NCBI RefSeq assembly: GCF_016808335.1 | Contig: NC_053138.1 | Coordinates: 55,272,951 to 55,336,950 of the forward strand | Origin: Panicum virgatum | Taxonomy: Eukaryota > Streptophyta > Magnoliopsida > Poales > Poaceae | Reading direction: 5' to 3' | DNA: 64,000 bases | Shown: positions 22,785 through 36,007 of the stretch, piece by piece | Layout of the letters: the number at the start of each line of letters is the position of its first letter | Position numbering within the stretch: position 1 is the first letter of the stretch | The notes under the pieces: model-generated | Told to the model about the DNA's origin: nothing | Databases searched by the model: none | Seen by the model: only the letters and a program-made list of their open reading frames with translations | Translations under genes and position numbers: made by a program

Positions 22785-25700
22785 TTAGAAGAGCTCTTCA
22801 GAGTTGATTTTGTTCCATGCCTCCTGTTTGATTAAAGAACAGAGGAGAATTATTAAAGTTGGATATGCCAAGTACAGAAACACTGAATATCATCTAAGAA
22901 ACTTCAGAGTTACTATCTAACAACTTGGTAAAATGAACATAATGTTACTGGAAAACCACAGAAATAATACCTCCTAATACTTGCCCAACACCCTTTCAAC
23001 CAATAGATAAACATATTGAGTAAATGGAAATAACATAAACAGTGCAAAGATTTAATTTGCAGTAATCAGCACAGCGCATTAAAATTACTCAACCAATAGG
23101 TGTTGTAACTTCTAAAGACTAGTATTTTTTTTCCACAAACTTCCAAGACTACTATGAAGAAGGCTAACAAGTCATTATGATTAGCATTGATTTGGCTGTA
23201 GGCGGAACAGTACACATCAAGTACTTCCCACGCACCAGATGGTGGTCCAGGCTGACACAAAGACACAAACCATTGCTGCAATAAACATTCTGTCGTGCCA
23301 GGTGCCACAGATAACATCAAACTATAAAGGCTCGGTACTTTTCATGTATGATTATCCAGGCACCCCATCTTTTGTTTCCATGGACCAGTGGACCACAGTC
23401 ACCGCACATCTAATAACTGTAAATACTAATTGAAAGTGAACATTAAATGAGAAAAGAGTAATTTTTGTGCTCAGCAAAACAGCTGGCACCCCTTATAGAG
23501 TGCAAGTTTTCTTCACCTCCGGAAATATAAAAAAACCTATCAAGGGCACAAATTTTCGTCATATTGAAAAAAGAGAACTAGTTTTTAATGTCTTGACAGT
23601 TGACACCATGGTGCTTGGGTTCAAGAAAAACAAGGATAAACAACATTATCATATTGGTTTGAAAATAGTAACTGCTGCAAATGTTTTGAGGCAATACACA
23701 CCTTAAGGAGATCAAAGACCTTCTCAGCAATATATTTCTGCTGGAGATTTGCACCCTTTTGTTGCACCTTGTCAGGATGGATACACAATGTTGCTTTTCT
23801 GTACACTTTTTTAACAGCGGCAGCGGTGATCAAATCAGTAAGGGATACAGGTTGCCACCCACATTCTGGCCAAAGAACCTGTTCAGAAAGAACACATGAA
23901 TTAATAGCAGAAAACTATTGCACATCTTTTTAACTAATTGTGCACAGGAATCATTCCAAAGATTACAAATGTAAAGCAATGGCATTGAGCATGATTACTG
24001 TTTCAAGTATTGCTCACAAAAAAAAATTGATGGTATGGTAGAGGGGCAAATGTTACTTCTGTCAATGTTCTATAACACTGCATGAAACCTTCAGAAATGC
24101 TACCGGTGGATCTGAATGCTTATAATCATAACTAAAGAGCCTCAAAGCCAAACTTGAACTGGAAGCCAACATGGTGATCATGGTGCATACACAATAAGAA
24201 ACACACTGCATTTGTAAAATCACAAATAGGATGGAAAAAAAAATCATAGATTACAGTTGGAAGATCCAAATGCAGAATTTCATCTAAGAAGAATAACACC
24301 CACATAATAAACAGAGAAATTGATAAAAATGAGGAAGAGAGAATTGCACAGATCTAGAAGTTTCAACTCACGTATTGTAAAGTTGACAGCAATGCACGCA
24401 AATTGCCTTCTTTTCCAGCAGCCCACCGCTTAATCTCAAAGTCCAGTGTTTCCGCAATCCTCTGGAATAATCAGACAACACAATTTGAACGAAGTGAGGA
24501 ATAAGTCGCTAGCAGCCAAGGATAAATTAAATGTTTATGATGTAGGTTCAGCATTGCAATGTATTTACGAGTTAATGACAAAAATACTTACATGTCTTTC
24601 AGCCTGCTCTCGTTGTTGCTGCATGTCACGTTCATTCTTCTCAGCCACAGCCTTTGCCTGTAACATAGGAAAGTAATAAAAACCAAGCATTGCAATATGT
24701 TTATCCAACAAAATATGCTTAAAACAAAGTGCAAACAGGAACATACAAAGTATCCAAAACCTTATGAACAACCACATCATTATCATCAACAACAACCTAG
24801 TCCCAAGCAAGTTGGGCTAGGCAACCAAGAATATACAAGTATCCACAGTAAAAATTGTACAGCGGGCTATAAGAGATAACTATTCTAATTCTTCAGGAAA
24901 GAAACTGTTCTATTAAAGTTAACATTACCGCTCGTTCACGAGTTCTTTGATGTCGTTCCAATCTAGCACGCCTTCTTTCTTCACTCTCCCCATCAATTTC
25001 TTGAAATTCATCTGATGATGTAGGAACTAAAATAACAAATAAAATCAAATGGACTATTACTGTCATGTATCAAGGAACACTGGCATCATAAGATTATCAG
25101 TACCATTACTCGAATGATTAGTACCTCCTCCAAATATTGCAGATAAGTCATCAGCAATATTTGTTGTTGATGATGCCTTTTTCACTGATGCTGAAGTGGA
25201 AGTCCCTCTATTTTGCGTTTGAGCATCAAACATTGAATCCTGATATTTCCCCAATCAGAAAAACAACGAGAAAATTGAAACAAATATAGATCTGGAATGA
25301 ATATTTTGGCAGAGTAATCACCACTGTTGGAGCCCTTTGCTTCGGAGCACTATTAGCTCGGGCACCCATACCAAAGAATGACTCAAGATCATCTGGTTTA
25401 CTCTGTTTTTCTCTTGCAGCTGCAGCCGCCGCAGCAGCAGCCTGTCTTTCCCGAGCCTCAGCAGCCTGCCTTTCCCGAGCCTCAGCAGCAGCCCTTTCCA
25501 CTGCAGCTCGTTCAGCTCTCTTCCTCGCTTCTTGCTGAGCTCTCTCCACAGCAGCTCTTTCTGCTGCAGCCCTATCCCTGGCTTGACTAGTGGCTTTCTC
25601 CTTAGCTTCAGCAGCAGCCCTTTCCTTTGCTTCTGCAGTAGCTCTCTCTGCTCGCTCTTTAGCCTCCACCGCAGCCCTCTCACGTGCTTCCTGCTGAGCT

Positions 25701-28700
25701 CTCTGCACCGCAGCGCGTTCTGCACGTTGGCGTGCCTCCCTTTCTGCTTTTGCACGAGCCTCAGCAGCTGCTCTTTCCCTTGCCTCCTTTGTAGCTCTCT
25801 CCACTGCTTGTCTAGCTCGTTCTCTTTCTCTCTGTCGCTCAAGTTCTCTCTCTTCTTCAAGTCTTCTTTGCTCTCTTTCCTTTTCCTCTTTTTGTCTCAT
25901 CTCTCTTTCTTGTTCTAGTCTTTCCTTTCTTTCTTTGTCCTCACGATCCTGGGCATACGACCTTGCTTCATTATCTTGTTCCTGATGTTCTCTATTTCTA
26001 AGCTTTGCATCACGTTCTCTCTCTCGTACTTCCTTGGCATGTTTGAACTTTGCCTCAGCTTTATCCATGGCCTCTTTCAATAGCAGCTGCAGATGCTGCT
26101 GCTGCTGTGCTTCTCTCAAATTCTTCCTCATTAAAAGCATGTGCATTCTGAGACTTGCCCATGGCAAAATCTTCTAGTTCATCTACTGAAGAAACACCAG
26201 CCTTATTTGATGAACTTCTTTGATGATCATAGTTTTTCCTAGACCGCCGTAGATACTCATCATCTTTTCTCTTTGATTTCAATCCATGCTGTTTTTGCTT
26301 AATTGCAAGAGGCGGCGGTGGTCTTGAAGGTGGTGGGGCATTAGTTGGCTGTGTGAAGAGGGGAATCTCAGAGACTGTAAGCCATATGTCATCTTCAGAT
26401 TCATCAGATCTTGGTGACTGATCATTTACGCCATTGCCATTGTATTTCTCAGTGCCAATGTCAACATGGACATCAGAATATCTGGCAGATTGTGACTTAT
26501 GAAAGATATTTTCAAAATCCTCTACAGAAGGTTGTTGGGCAGAGTTCCTATTGGGGAAACTTTGTACAGGATTTGAGTCTCGGGCTCTGCTCGAGTCATT
26601 CCTATCTTTTGGTACATTGTCCACCTTTGAGGTAAACAAAGGTTCTGATTTTGAAGTCTGGTTGAAAGTGCTTGGATCCTCAAACAAGCTACTGTCAGTG
26701 CCAGTACTTTCTTGGCTTTTCCCTTGATGTTTTGCAGGTTTACCCAATTCATCCAAGGGATCTGTGAATGAATGAGCTGATGATGAAGTTGTTTCAAGAA
26801 CAACAAAGGGGTCACTTGCCATGCTAGCAGTTGGCTTAGATGTAGACATGGAAACCTTCTTTTCTTTTGCACCAACAGTCTCCCTGAATATAAGAAAGAG
26901 ATAGATTTTAACATGTGAACTTGTTTAGAAGCAAGTGAACATGCAATTGCACAAAAGGACAGCCATTGTCATAAACACAGCATGTTATGACTCCCTCATT
27001 TTTCCACATGCATAACAATAAATAATCTGTTAGCCCATTACTTCCTCCGCATGTCTGGGACTCAAATGTCAAAACTTGTAATAACAAAAAAAAATTTGGA
27101 CAGTATGGAGAACTTAAAAGTTGAAACCACGTCATTTGCAATAACATTATCATGTTAGGTGGCTCTATTCAAGAAATGTAATATGAAATAAAGAGTTAAA
27201 CTGTTTAAAAAACATATGGGCTGTGGATGCCCAGCATATCATCTCAGTTTTCTGTGTACCTTACCAAAGATGAAAAATCTAAACAAATTGGCATATAAAC
27301 ATCAAAGCAAATTACAACTAAAATCATTCATTATGTAAGAAATATATAATACAATTCCTTGTTCCAGGGAAAAACTTCTAATGAATCAAATTGCCCAAAT
27401 TTAAAATTTTGGATGGGGTATCACCTCCACTGAACATGTATGCAATTTCCTTGAGAAGGTTGGTAGTCATAACATTCGAGGAATATGAGACATGGCTCAG
27501 AAATGTATACTTAAATGCACTTAAATTCAAAGCAATCTTGAAATTTGATTTCATTATATAACAATGTATACATTACTCCAGCAACACTATACATATTGAT
27601 CAGGCCTGATAGCATTATTTAAATCTACTCAACAGTTCCACATTTGAATGAGCCTAATTGTAGATCTTCTTTCATCTTTAAATCATAAAAACATAATCCC
27701 CCCAGTGGTAAACTTGAGATTTCAAACATGAAAAACAAGTAGAAGAGAAGCTGGTTTTGCTATCTGAAATGTCGAGTAAACTTGACTGGAGCTAGTAACT
27801 TTCTAATTAATCCATCTCAGTAGGCACATAAAAGTACAAAACTCATGGCACATTGGCACCAATTCAATATGTCTCCACAAACAATCTGACATTAACTACA
27901 AACTCTCAATCAATCAAATTTTGCCAACCTCATGACAGTATGATCGCATTCTCAAATCAAATTTGTAATTGACCTAGCACATGTATTAGAATCAACACAA
28001 GTACCTAAATTAAACCTAACATACATTATATGTACTAGCAAATATGCTCGTGCGTTGCTACAGGGAAGCTATATAATTAATTAGCATACATTTTTTTATA
28101 AAAATGTGATATATTATACAATATTCTATACCCACCTTCTATTACTAGCAAAAATAATCGTCAAAATGCTGAACTAAATTTACCAAGTCACTGAACAATG
28201 TTCGGCAATAGCTCGCTGATTACTAAACTACTGAAAATCTGTTCGTAATTCTGCTCAATCTAGGCTATTGGTGTAGAATAAACTGCTACACCTAAGGTGT
28301 ATAATAGCACATGTAATTTATAATTGTATTTTTTATTATTGTTAAAAGAGTAATAACCTAGTATGTTCCAGTTAAGGACTTCAATATTTCCCTGTTTTAC
28401 TCACCAAGCGCTAATTCTATATGGTTTTAGACTCTTAGCTCAACATGGTTTCCGATTGTGATTCGATCTTTTTTCTTCCATGGACCGACCACCGTTATGG
28501 ACCAATCAAGATGGAGGAAAGTCAATAACAGATCAAGGAAACGATCTTCCCTTTAGAAAGAGGTAGAGATATCAGCAAGGTCTAAGCAACCAACAACGTA
28601 AAAGATTTTATGAGAAGGTGCACTGACATTCAGTAATCTAATATGTTATTGATTTGCACATTATGATCAATATTAAATGTGTATCATAACCAAGGAAACT

Positions 28701-29611
28701 GACAACTGAGTCTAACTTCCAAAACAGTTTTGAGATAATTTCTGCAGCATAGAACACTGTGTATATGATAAATGCTTCACTACCTCGCATGTACAGATTA
28801 CCAAATCAAAATGAGGACACAACGGCAAGCTAGAATCTACTTGACAACACATCCAATAAATGAGGCAGCACAATTTGTCCAGCTCGGCAAAGTTCACATG
28901 ATCCAGTCATTACCGAATACCGACAATTGTTTCCGTTTCAGTTGATTGAACTAACAAACATATGCGCACTGGCGCACATAGACGATGCGTATAGACAATA
29001 TGACGCCCAAGGATTCCATGCACTTTGAATTGCACATAAAGCACTCACCTTTGCCGCGGCGAGCTTCTCCCGCCAAATCCTGGGATCAAATCATCGAACC
29101 CAGTGGACGCAGCAGCAGGCTTGGGCTTCCTCTTCTCCTCCGCCTCTTCCCTCCCCTGCGACTTCTTCCCAAACCCACCAAGCAGGTCATCGAAAGCAGG
29201 AGGCGGCGCGTGGCCCTGGCTGCCCCCGAACACGTCTTCGTACCGCGCCGAGGAGCTCTTAATCCCAGGGACCCCGTCGAAGATGTCATCGTCGTAGACC
29301 GGCTTGTCGTAGACCGGCATGGACGAGTGCTTCGGCTTGGGCGGCGGCGCGGCGGGCGAGGGCTCCTTGTACGAGTCGAAGATGGAGTCAAAGGAGGCCG
29401 ACGGCGACGGGGCGGGCTTGGTCGGCGGCGGGGCGGACGCCTCGGGCCCGAAGAGGTCGTCGTACGAGGGCGCGGCGGACGCCGAGGCGGATCTGGTGCT
29501 GGCCCAGGCGGATCCGGAGGGCCCCGAGGACCGGGCGGCCGACATGGGCGCGGCCTTCCCCTGCGGTCGGAGGCCGAAGTCGCGGGCCAGCAGGCCCTGG
29601 AAGTCGTCCAT
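22785..29611 (-). CDS. Auxilin-like J-domain protein, one-base frame break in exon 2
   Basis: Cofactor that recruits Hsc70 through its J domain to strip clathrin from vesicles. Exons: 29611-29049, 26883-25322, 25239-25125, 25026-24929, 24657-24592, 24461-24372, 23878-23702 and 22823-22785, all with GT-AG junctions. The N-terminus ([14 protein letters not shown]) is Ser/Pro-rich with repeated FDD/YDD/FDSIFD motifs. Exon 2 has acidic SVEDFENIF, then about 240 residues of E/R/A-rich coiled coil ([13 protein letters not shown] onward). The C-terminal J domain ([30 protein letters not shown]) has its HPD near residue 865 and ends [12 protein letters not shown]. Total 2710 nt is one more than a multiple of three. 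The frame shifts at about 26079, where ATTGAAAGAGG stands for the usual ATGAAAGAGG. Without that base the protein would be 902 residues. Either an assembly error or a real truncating allele. Confidence 0.88.
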
Positions 29612-30481
29612 GCCGGGCCCGGCGGCAGGCGGATCGCTGGATCTAGCGCTCGAGCGCGCGGCCTCCCCTGCCCACCGATCGGCGCGTGGGGAGCGCGCCG
29701 AGGAGACTGGGTGGATCTGGGCCGCCGAGCAGGGTCAAGGCGTACCTGGCGTGATGCAGCGATCGGAGAAATGGGGAGCGGCGGCGCCGGGGGTCGCCGG
29801 AGACGCAGCGCCGCCGGCGATGTCACCGGCGATGCAGGGGAGGAGAGGTTGAGAGAGAGAGAGAGGAAGAGAGGGTGGTGTTCGTCTCTCTTCTCTGACG
29901 CGGGTGTCTGGCGAGCGGGCCCGGGGGGCGCGTGGGATATCATTTCATCGCTGCGCGTGGGCCCCGCACCGTGTGGGCCCCGAAAAAAAGTGAGAGGGAA
30001 ACTCACGGGGAAGCAGATCCAACCAGCCCGCGCGACTGACATTAGGGACCAAACAACTATGGGACCCACCCATCGGTGACGTGGGAGTGGCGAGGGGCCG
30101 GGGCCTCCCCGAGCGCGTCGGTGGCGGCTGCGCTCGCTCGTCTCCGTCGGCGGGGACACGCGTGGGCCCCGGCCCCCGGCTGGGCCGCGTGGCGACGCTC
30201 CATTGGTCGAAGCCGCGCTCCCCGTTGTGCGCCGCGCGGGGAAGGCGAGGTGGACCCCACCGCGGGCCCACACCCCCCACTCGTCCTCCCACGTGCGCCG
30301 ACCCGGTCAGAAGGCGTAAACACGTTTGCACGCCGCAACGACTTCCACATCCAGCTTTGAAAGCGGAAAATCGTAAAATACGTAAACGTCGAAGCGAAGC
30401 GGAGTCGTTGCTGTGCTTTTTTAAGGGAGGGCGCGTTGTGTTTGAGCTCTGCGGGTGGTCAGCTTCTGCTAATCCGAAAGG
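29612..30481. promoter_or_regulatory. Shared promoter region of a head-to-head gene pair
   Basis: 870 bp separate the divergent start codons of the auxilin-like gene (minus) and the NDPK gene (plus). The region is GC-rich. A GA repeat (29851-29865) lies in the likely auxilin 5' UTR, and GGGCCC-type and GTGGGCCC words occur through 29950-30270. No transposon signature was seen inside. Confidence 0.6.
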
Positions 30482-33400
30482 ATGGAGACGACGATGGCCG
30501 CGGTCGCGAGGACGGCGGCGCCGCTCGCCGGGGACGGCCGCCGTCCCTCCGGCTCGGCGCGGCCGTCGGCGTCCCTCTCCTTCGCCGACGCCGCCACGAG
30601 GTCCCGTGGCCGGCTCGGGGTGGGGCTGAGCCTGAGCGCGCGGAGCGGGAGGGCGGCCGGGGCGCGCCGCGCCGTCCCGCGCGGCATCGTCGCATCCGCG
30701 GTAGGTTCGCTACGCGTGCTTTTTTGGATTTTGTTTACTTGTATTTGCTAGGAAGTGACTGAAAAATGGCGAGGAGACGGGTTTCGATTTTTTTTTTCTC
30801 ATGTTCCTTTGGTTGGAGGATTAGGACCTGCTGTGGGAGTAGTTTAGCTAGTTTTTTATGGTTTTTACTTTGACTTTGTAGTGGCTTGGCTCGATTATGG
30901 AGAGGGGAAACTGGGAAGGGTAATGGAAACGATAGGCTAATTCATAATTCTCTGAACCTTTTTGATTGCAAGCCTAGTGGGTGGGTTATGCAGAACAGCA
31001 CAACCGAAGAAAATGCACCGTGAAACGTGTCAATTTTGTTTGTTTCACCTACCGTAGCCTGAAACATTTGTGTCCGTTCATAGATTCTCTGCGATTGTTG
31101 TGGCAGGAAGGATGTTGGAGTGAAATTAAGTTTTCGCTCTTCCTGTCAGCAGTCAATGCTGACAACATGTGTGTTAATTATCTAGGGGCACTCACCTTTT
31201 TCTTCGGCTGGACACCATAGTCACAGCATGTCTTCCCTTTTGATTTTACTAATACGACTTTCAATAGGAATGTTGTCTGCGTTATGTTCTCCCTGTTTCC
31301 ATTCAAAGTTTGACCTTGCTTTCTTCAAAGTTTGAGTCCCTGTTTCCAACCATGTGTTGGGGAATTGCAGTACTTTTACATTGAATGGATGCAACTTTTC
31401 TGTGACAATGTTGTTCTCGCTGAAGCATGATATCGGCTTACTAACTTCACTGGTTTTACATGTCTTAAGGCATGCTTTGTGGAATACCAAATTATGTTGA
31501 AATTATTTAATTTGTTGTTTTAGCAGTTCTCAATACAGAGTCGAGGCAGCTGAGTTATTTTTGAAATATTTAAACATAATCTATTCCTTCCACAAATTTC
31601 CATGGGCACAATAGAACACCATTTTCTCTACACAAATCTCAGGTACATGTTACTAGGTAAATAGTGCTTAGTAATATCATCCATTGAACCCCCTGAAAAT
31701 CCTCGTTAAGATCATCTATAATTCATGTGGGCTAGCTAATTCAGTTTTGCTATGGAACTCTAGCTAGGGATACAAATCCCCCTGAACATGCTTTGTTTCC
31801 CACAAACATAGTCCTACACCACAATCCTTGTCATAACCGTTGTTTCCTAGCAGCTTTATCATGATCCTGCCACATGTTTAATTTCTGTAGTCCACTAGTT
31901 CTACGCCAGAGGCTTGAATGCGTCACACTTACCCTTCTTTAATGAAACTCAGTCATTTTTTTCTATTTTCATCAAAGAAGTTTAGAACTCATGCAATGTC
32001 ATAATATTTTAATTATTTCAATATCCCTTGACCTCAGCTAGAGGAGTTGAGAATCCTACATTCATCTAGTCCCTTGCTTACACAAAATGAATTCTTTCTT
32101 GACAAGAAATTTATCTGCAGGAGGTTGAGCAAACCTACATTATGATAAAACCTGATGGAGTTCAGCGTGGCCTGGTACGCCTTATTTTTTCCTACCTTTT
32201 CCAACTCTTAATTTCTTTCTTTCTTTCAAGTTTGATCTCAGATAAAACACATATCTGGTGCATATAGGTTGGGGAGATCATTTCTCGCTTTGAGAAGAAA
32301 GGCTTTTTGTTGAAGGGGTTGAAGCTTTATCAGTGCTCCAAGGACTTGGCTCAGGTTTGCCTCTCAAAATGTACTGAACATGGGAAAGCTATTGTGATTC
32401 TAGCAAAGTTAGTCATCGAGGGGGCCAAAAGTCTGTGATAGGCAACACCATTCTTAAGGAACATGTCTTTTTCTGCATCTGCATCTGTTTCATTGTTACT
32501 TGAAATGATCAATTTATCACCTTTTTTTATTGTCAAATATACCTTCCAGTGCCTCACATTTAGCTTATGTGCTTATGATCCTTATGTTTATCCTTTCTGA
32601 ATAGAAATACTGCCCAATGTCCAATCTGCTATTCATCTGCAGTTATTCTCTCCTTGACTACCAGAAAGATTTTATTCCTCACCCATCTCATTCTTACATG
32701 AATTATTTAAGTGACTGGAAGATTTATTGTCTCAACCATCTCATTATTACATCAAAATATCTACCTATTTAAGTGACTGCGGCTTTTTTTTGTGTGTGTT
32801 CTTTTTGTACTAATCATTGATAAAGAGATTACTCGCATTTCATCTTTTTCTTGACATTTGTGGAAACATCAAAGATTTTTAGTTTAGTTTTCGGCATGTT
32901 GAATCTACTAGCTTTTAATACTCTTCATATGCTGTCTTATTTGGCATTCCCTTTCTCTCAGGAACATTACAAGGATTTGAAGGACAAACCATTCTTTCCC
33001 AGAGTGGTTGATTACATAACTTCTGGCCCTGTTGTTTGCATGGTATATTTTCGTTGCGAATAGATATACCTGCAGCTCTATGCTTTGTCCAAATACATAG
33101 TTCACAGTTACAATTTTTGTTATCCTTATAAGGCCTGGGAGGGTGATGGTGTTGTTGCATCAGCTCGCAAATTAATCGGAGCTACTAATCCCCTTCAAGC
33201 TGAACCAGGAACCATAAGGGGTGATCTTGCAGTTCGAACAGGAAGGTCGGCACCAACCCTCTTTCATGTCTTATATATATGTGATTATGTACCATGTCTC
33301 TGATATTGAGTTGTACACCTCCATTTGTACAATATACAAACAAATTATGATGGAATATGCATTTCAGGAATGTTGTCCATGGAAGTGACAGTCCTGATAA

Positions 33401-33751
33401 CGGCAAACGTGAAATCGGTAAGTTCAGCAATAATTGAGTATGGTTCTATGTTGCTGTTAGGCGATTTTCTGAGTCAATAATCATTTTAAACAATTGATAA
33501 GCTACATGGAATGGCAAACTGATTTTATCTTCAAACTTAGTACACTGAGGACAGGAGTAGTTAACATGGCAATCAGGAGCAGATTAAATTCTCGTGACAA
33601 ATGATCTCATTTACTTAGTGATATGGCATGCTAGCTATTATAATCGATAAGATGACATGCTAAAGATACTCTCCTATTTGCAGCGCTGTGGTTCAAAGAA
33701 GGTGAGCTCAGCCAGTGGGAATCAGTTCAAATACCTTGGCTTATAGAGTAA
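30482..33751 (+). CDS. NDPK2: Nucleoside diphosphate kinase, plastid-type (NDPK2-like)
   Basis: Transfers the gamma phosphate from ATP to other NDPs through a phospho-histidine. Seven exons: 30482-30700, 32121-32174, 32268-32354, 32962-33042, 33133-33245, 33368-33417 and 33684-33751, giving 672 nt and 223 residues. The start is the first ATG ([14 protein letters not shown]). Exon 1 encodes only a Ser/Arg/Ala-rich leader of about 73 residues, typical of a chloroplast transit peptide. The kinase core follows: [67 protein letters not shown] and RNVVHGSDS with catalytic His189. It ends QIPWLIE. Length and exon layout fit plant NDPK2, and all catalytic residues visible are intact. Plastid targeting is inferred from the leader. 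Intron 1 is long (1.4 kb). Confidence 0.95.
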
Positions 33752-34097
33752 TCTCAACCAATTGCTGTGAGATCTGTATTGAATTTGCGCTTGTTCAACT
33801 TTACTCATGGGGCCATGTATGAGTGTGCGAGTTCAGTTCGGCTTAGTAAAATAGCTCACCAGGTCCACTTTTCCAGTATCAATTTACCTTTACCGGGATG
33901 CTCATTTTGTAAGATTGAGCATCTGTGCAACAGAAAACATTTCTTCAGTGTTCTGGAGAGATTTCTCCTGATATTTGCATGTAAGGCCTTGAACTAAATA
34001 CAGGCAACAAAGTTTCAAGAAACCATTTGTTTGGCACCGGTTGTATTTCGGATGCTGTGAGTATGAGGAGAATCGAGACAAACTATTCGCCTTTTGT

Positions 34098-34135
34098 TGT
34101 GTGTGTGTGTGGGGGGGGGGGGGGGGGGGGGGGGG
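34098..34135 (+). repeat. (TG)n followed by a 25-base G homopolymer
   Basis: TGTGTGTGTGTGT at 34098-34110 is followed by 25 uninterrupted G residues (34111-34135). Length is likely polymorphic and hard to sequence. Confidence 0.9.
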
Positions 34136-34499
34136 AGTTGAGGTGAGTCTGGTCTGGTGATGCGGAGGGCGGGTGCGATTACATATCGCTGGAGGCGATG
34201 TTTCATCAAACTATCGCCTTAAGCGCATCTTTGGATAGCAATTTGGGCCGCAATTAAGCCCATTAACACTACGCGTTATGCTTCCATCTAGAGAAAAAAT
34301 TCTACCCATGCAACTGATGATGTCACCCACATGCTTGCTAATTCTTAACTAAAAAAAGCTACAAGTAAAGCATCAAAATAAAATTTGGATTGCACCATTA
34401 TTTTTCTTGTAACAAGATCTTTAAAACAAGATCACACTTGCCTATGTTTGCACGTTAATTTTTAAAAAATATTTTTTAAATACTTAATAAAGAATTTCG

Positions 34500-34760
34500 G
34501 ATACTGAGAACAAATATTTTAACCAAACGAACAACTGATTATTTTATACGAACAAAAAGGTTAAGCATAACGAACAAATAATAATACACAACGAACAAAA
34601 TATTATACATTGCGAACATTTGATTGCATAGGATAATAATAAAAAATAAATATCACGAACAAATTAGTCAACATCACGGAACAATTTAATCTACAAAGTG
34701 AACAAATAATATGGTGTTGCGAAGAAATTAGTAATACGATGATAAATAGTTTTATATGAG
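34500..34760 (+). repeat. Degenerate CGAACAAAT-type repeat field
   Basis: At least nine copies or near-copies of (A)CGAACAAAT or GAACAAA occur at irregular 15-35 bp spacing in AT-rich DNA. Origin unknown; it may be part of an old unclassified element. Confidence 0.5.
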
Positions 34761-36007
34761 GACAAATGCATCTATATTGTAAAAATATTGTTTTATAAGC
34801 ATAATTTTTCATCATGAATATATAGTTTGTATAGTAGATAATCTAATTAAAGATATATTTAATAATATACAATCATGGAATGATGAAAGGAAGTAGAAAC
34901 AAGTTTAAAAAATATAAAAAAAGTCAAGATACAAATAAAAAAGGAAAAGAAGTAAAACAAAAGGAGAAAGGAAAATATTTTGTATATGCATGCGGACAAT
35001 AAAAAAATATGAAAAGAAAAGGAAAAGAATGTAGAAAAAGAATAAAAGAATAAGAAAAGAAAAAACTACTCACATGACCCCAATCATCGTCTGCATGCAT
35101 GCACATGCAAAAAGTAAAGAAAATAAAAAATAGTGTGTAAATTAGTAATAATAAGAAAGAAAAGCAATGAAAAAAAGAATAAAAATAAATGCTTCATAGT
35201 AAATTTGCATCGTGCATGCATGCATGCGTTCGTATATAAAAATTATAAGTCTGTAACGCATATGTGCATATATGTATGGATATGGACAGCAAATCTGTTT
35301 ACTACATGTTACCAATGAAAGTGTTATCGGACTGAAATCAATCTCGTCAGCCCAATAACCAGCTTCAGGTGATGGATCCTGAAATCATCACGCGCGCGAT
35401 ATACAGTCATTCCGGCGGAGGGCAGAAGCGGAGCACCGAGTAGCCGCTGTGCGACGGGCGGCGTCGAGAGTGCGAGTCCTAAATTCCTAATCACGAGCTG
35501 TGTCATCACGAGCCGTGTCTTAATGGGCCCGGGCTGTACCATTCTGGCGGCCCATTTAGCCAGTTGTGATGACGCCCATCATCCATTCATCCTCTCCTTT
35601 GTCGCGGGAAATTTAGGGGGCTATTGGGAGAGAGTGATCTTGTCGCAGAAAGAGAGAAAAAATAAAACAGGCTCCGCACGGAGTCCAAGAAAGATCGAAA
35701 AGTCCAATTGCAACATATCAAAAGCCATATCATTTAGCACAAATATTATAATCTCAAAAAAAATTAGCACAAATATTAATAATCTTCAAAATAAGACAAC
35801 CTTGAATATATTTGGATAACTTTTATACTAGACTACAGGTTGACTTCGCTAGAGTGAGAGAGCTTTTTCGTAAAAAAAGCCTGAGAGAGGACGCTAGAAT
35901 ACGGTTGATTTTGTTAAAAGTTGAGAGTTTTTTGAAAAATGATCAGAATTTGCGCGATGGTCTGTCCACTCTGCTGATCCGACAGCCAGAAAACGCTAGC
36001 AATATAT

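Larger units (their letters stand above)
33752..36007. other. Gene-free AT-rich spacer
   Basis: The first few hundred bases are the 3' UTR and flank of the NDPK gene. Then come a TG/G homopolymer tract, a field of degenerate CGAACAA words (34500-34760), A-rich purine stretches (34900-35170) and a CATGCATGCATGC run near 35215. No coding sequence recognised. Confidence 0.5.

Noticed and set aside
26884..29048. Extra exons or a nested gene in auxilin intron 1
   Set aside because: Exon 1 and exon 2 join in the correct phase. The intron is AT-rich, with only a transposon-like GCAAATATGCTCGTGCGTTGC stretch near 28040.
28985..30079. 364-residue plus-strand frame
   Set aside because: Antisense shadow of auxilin exon 1 and its GC-rich leader.
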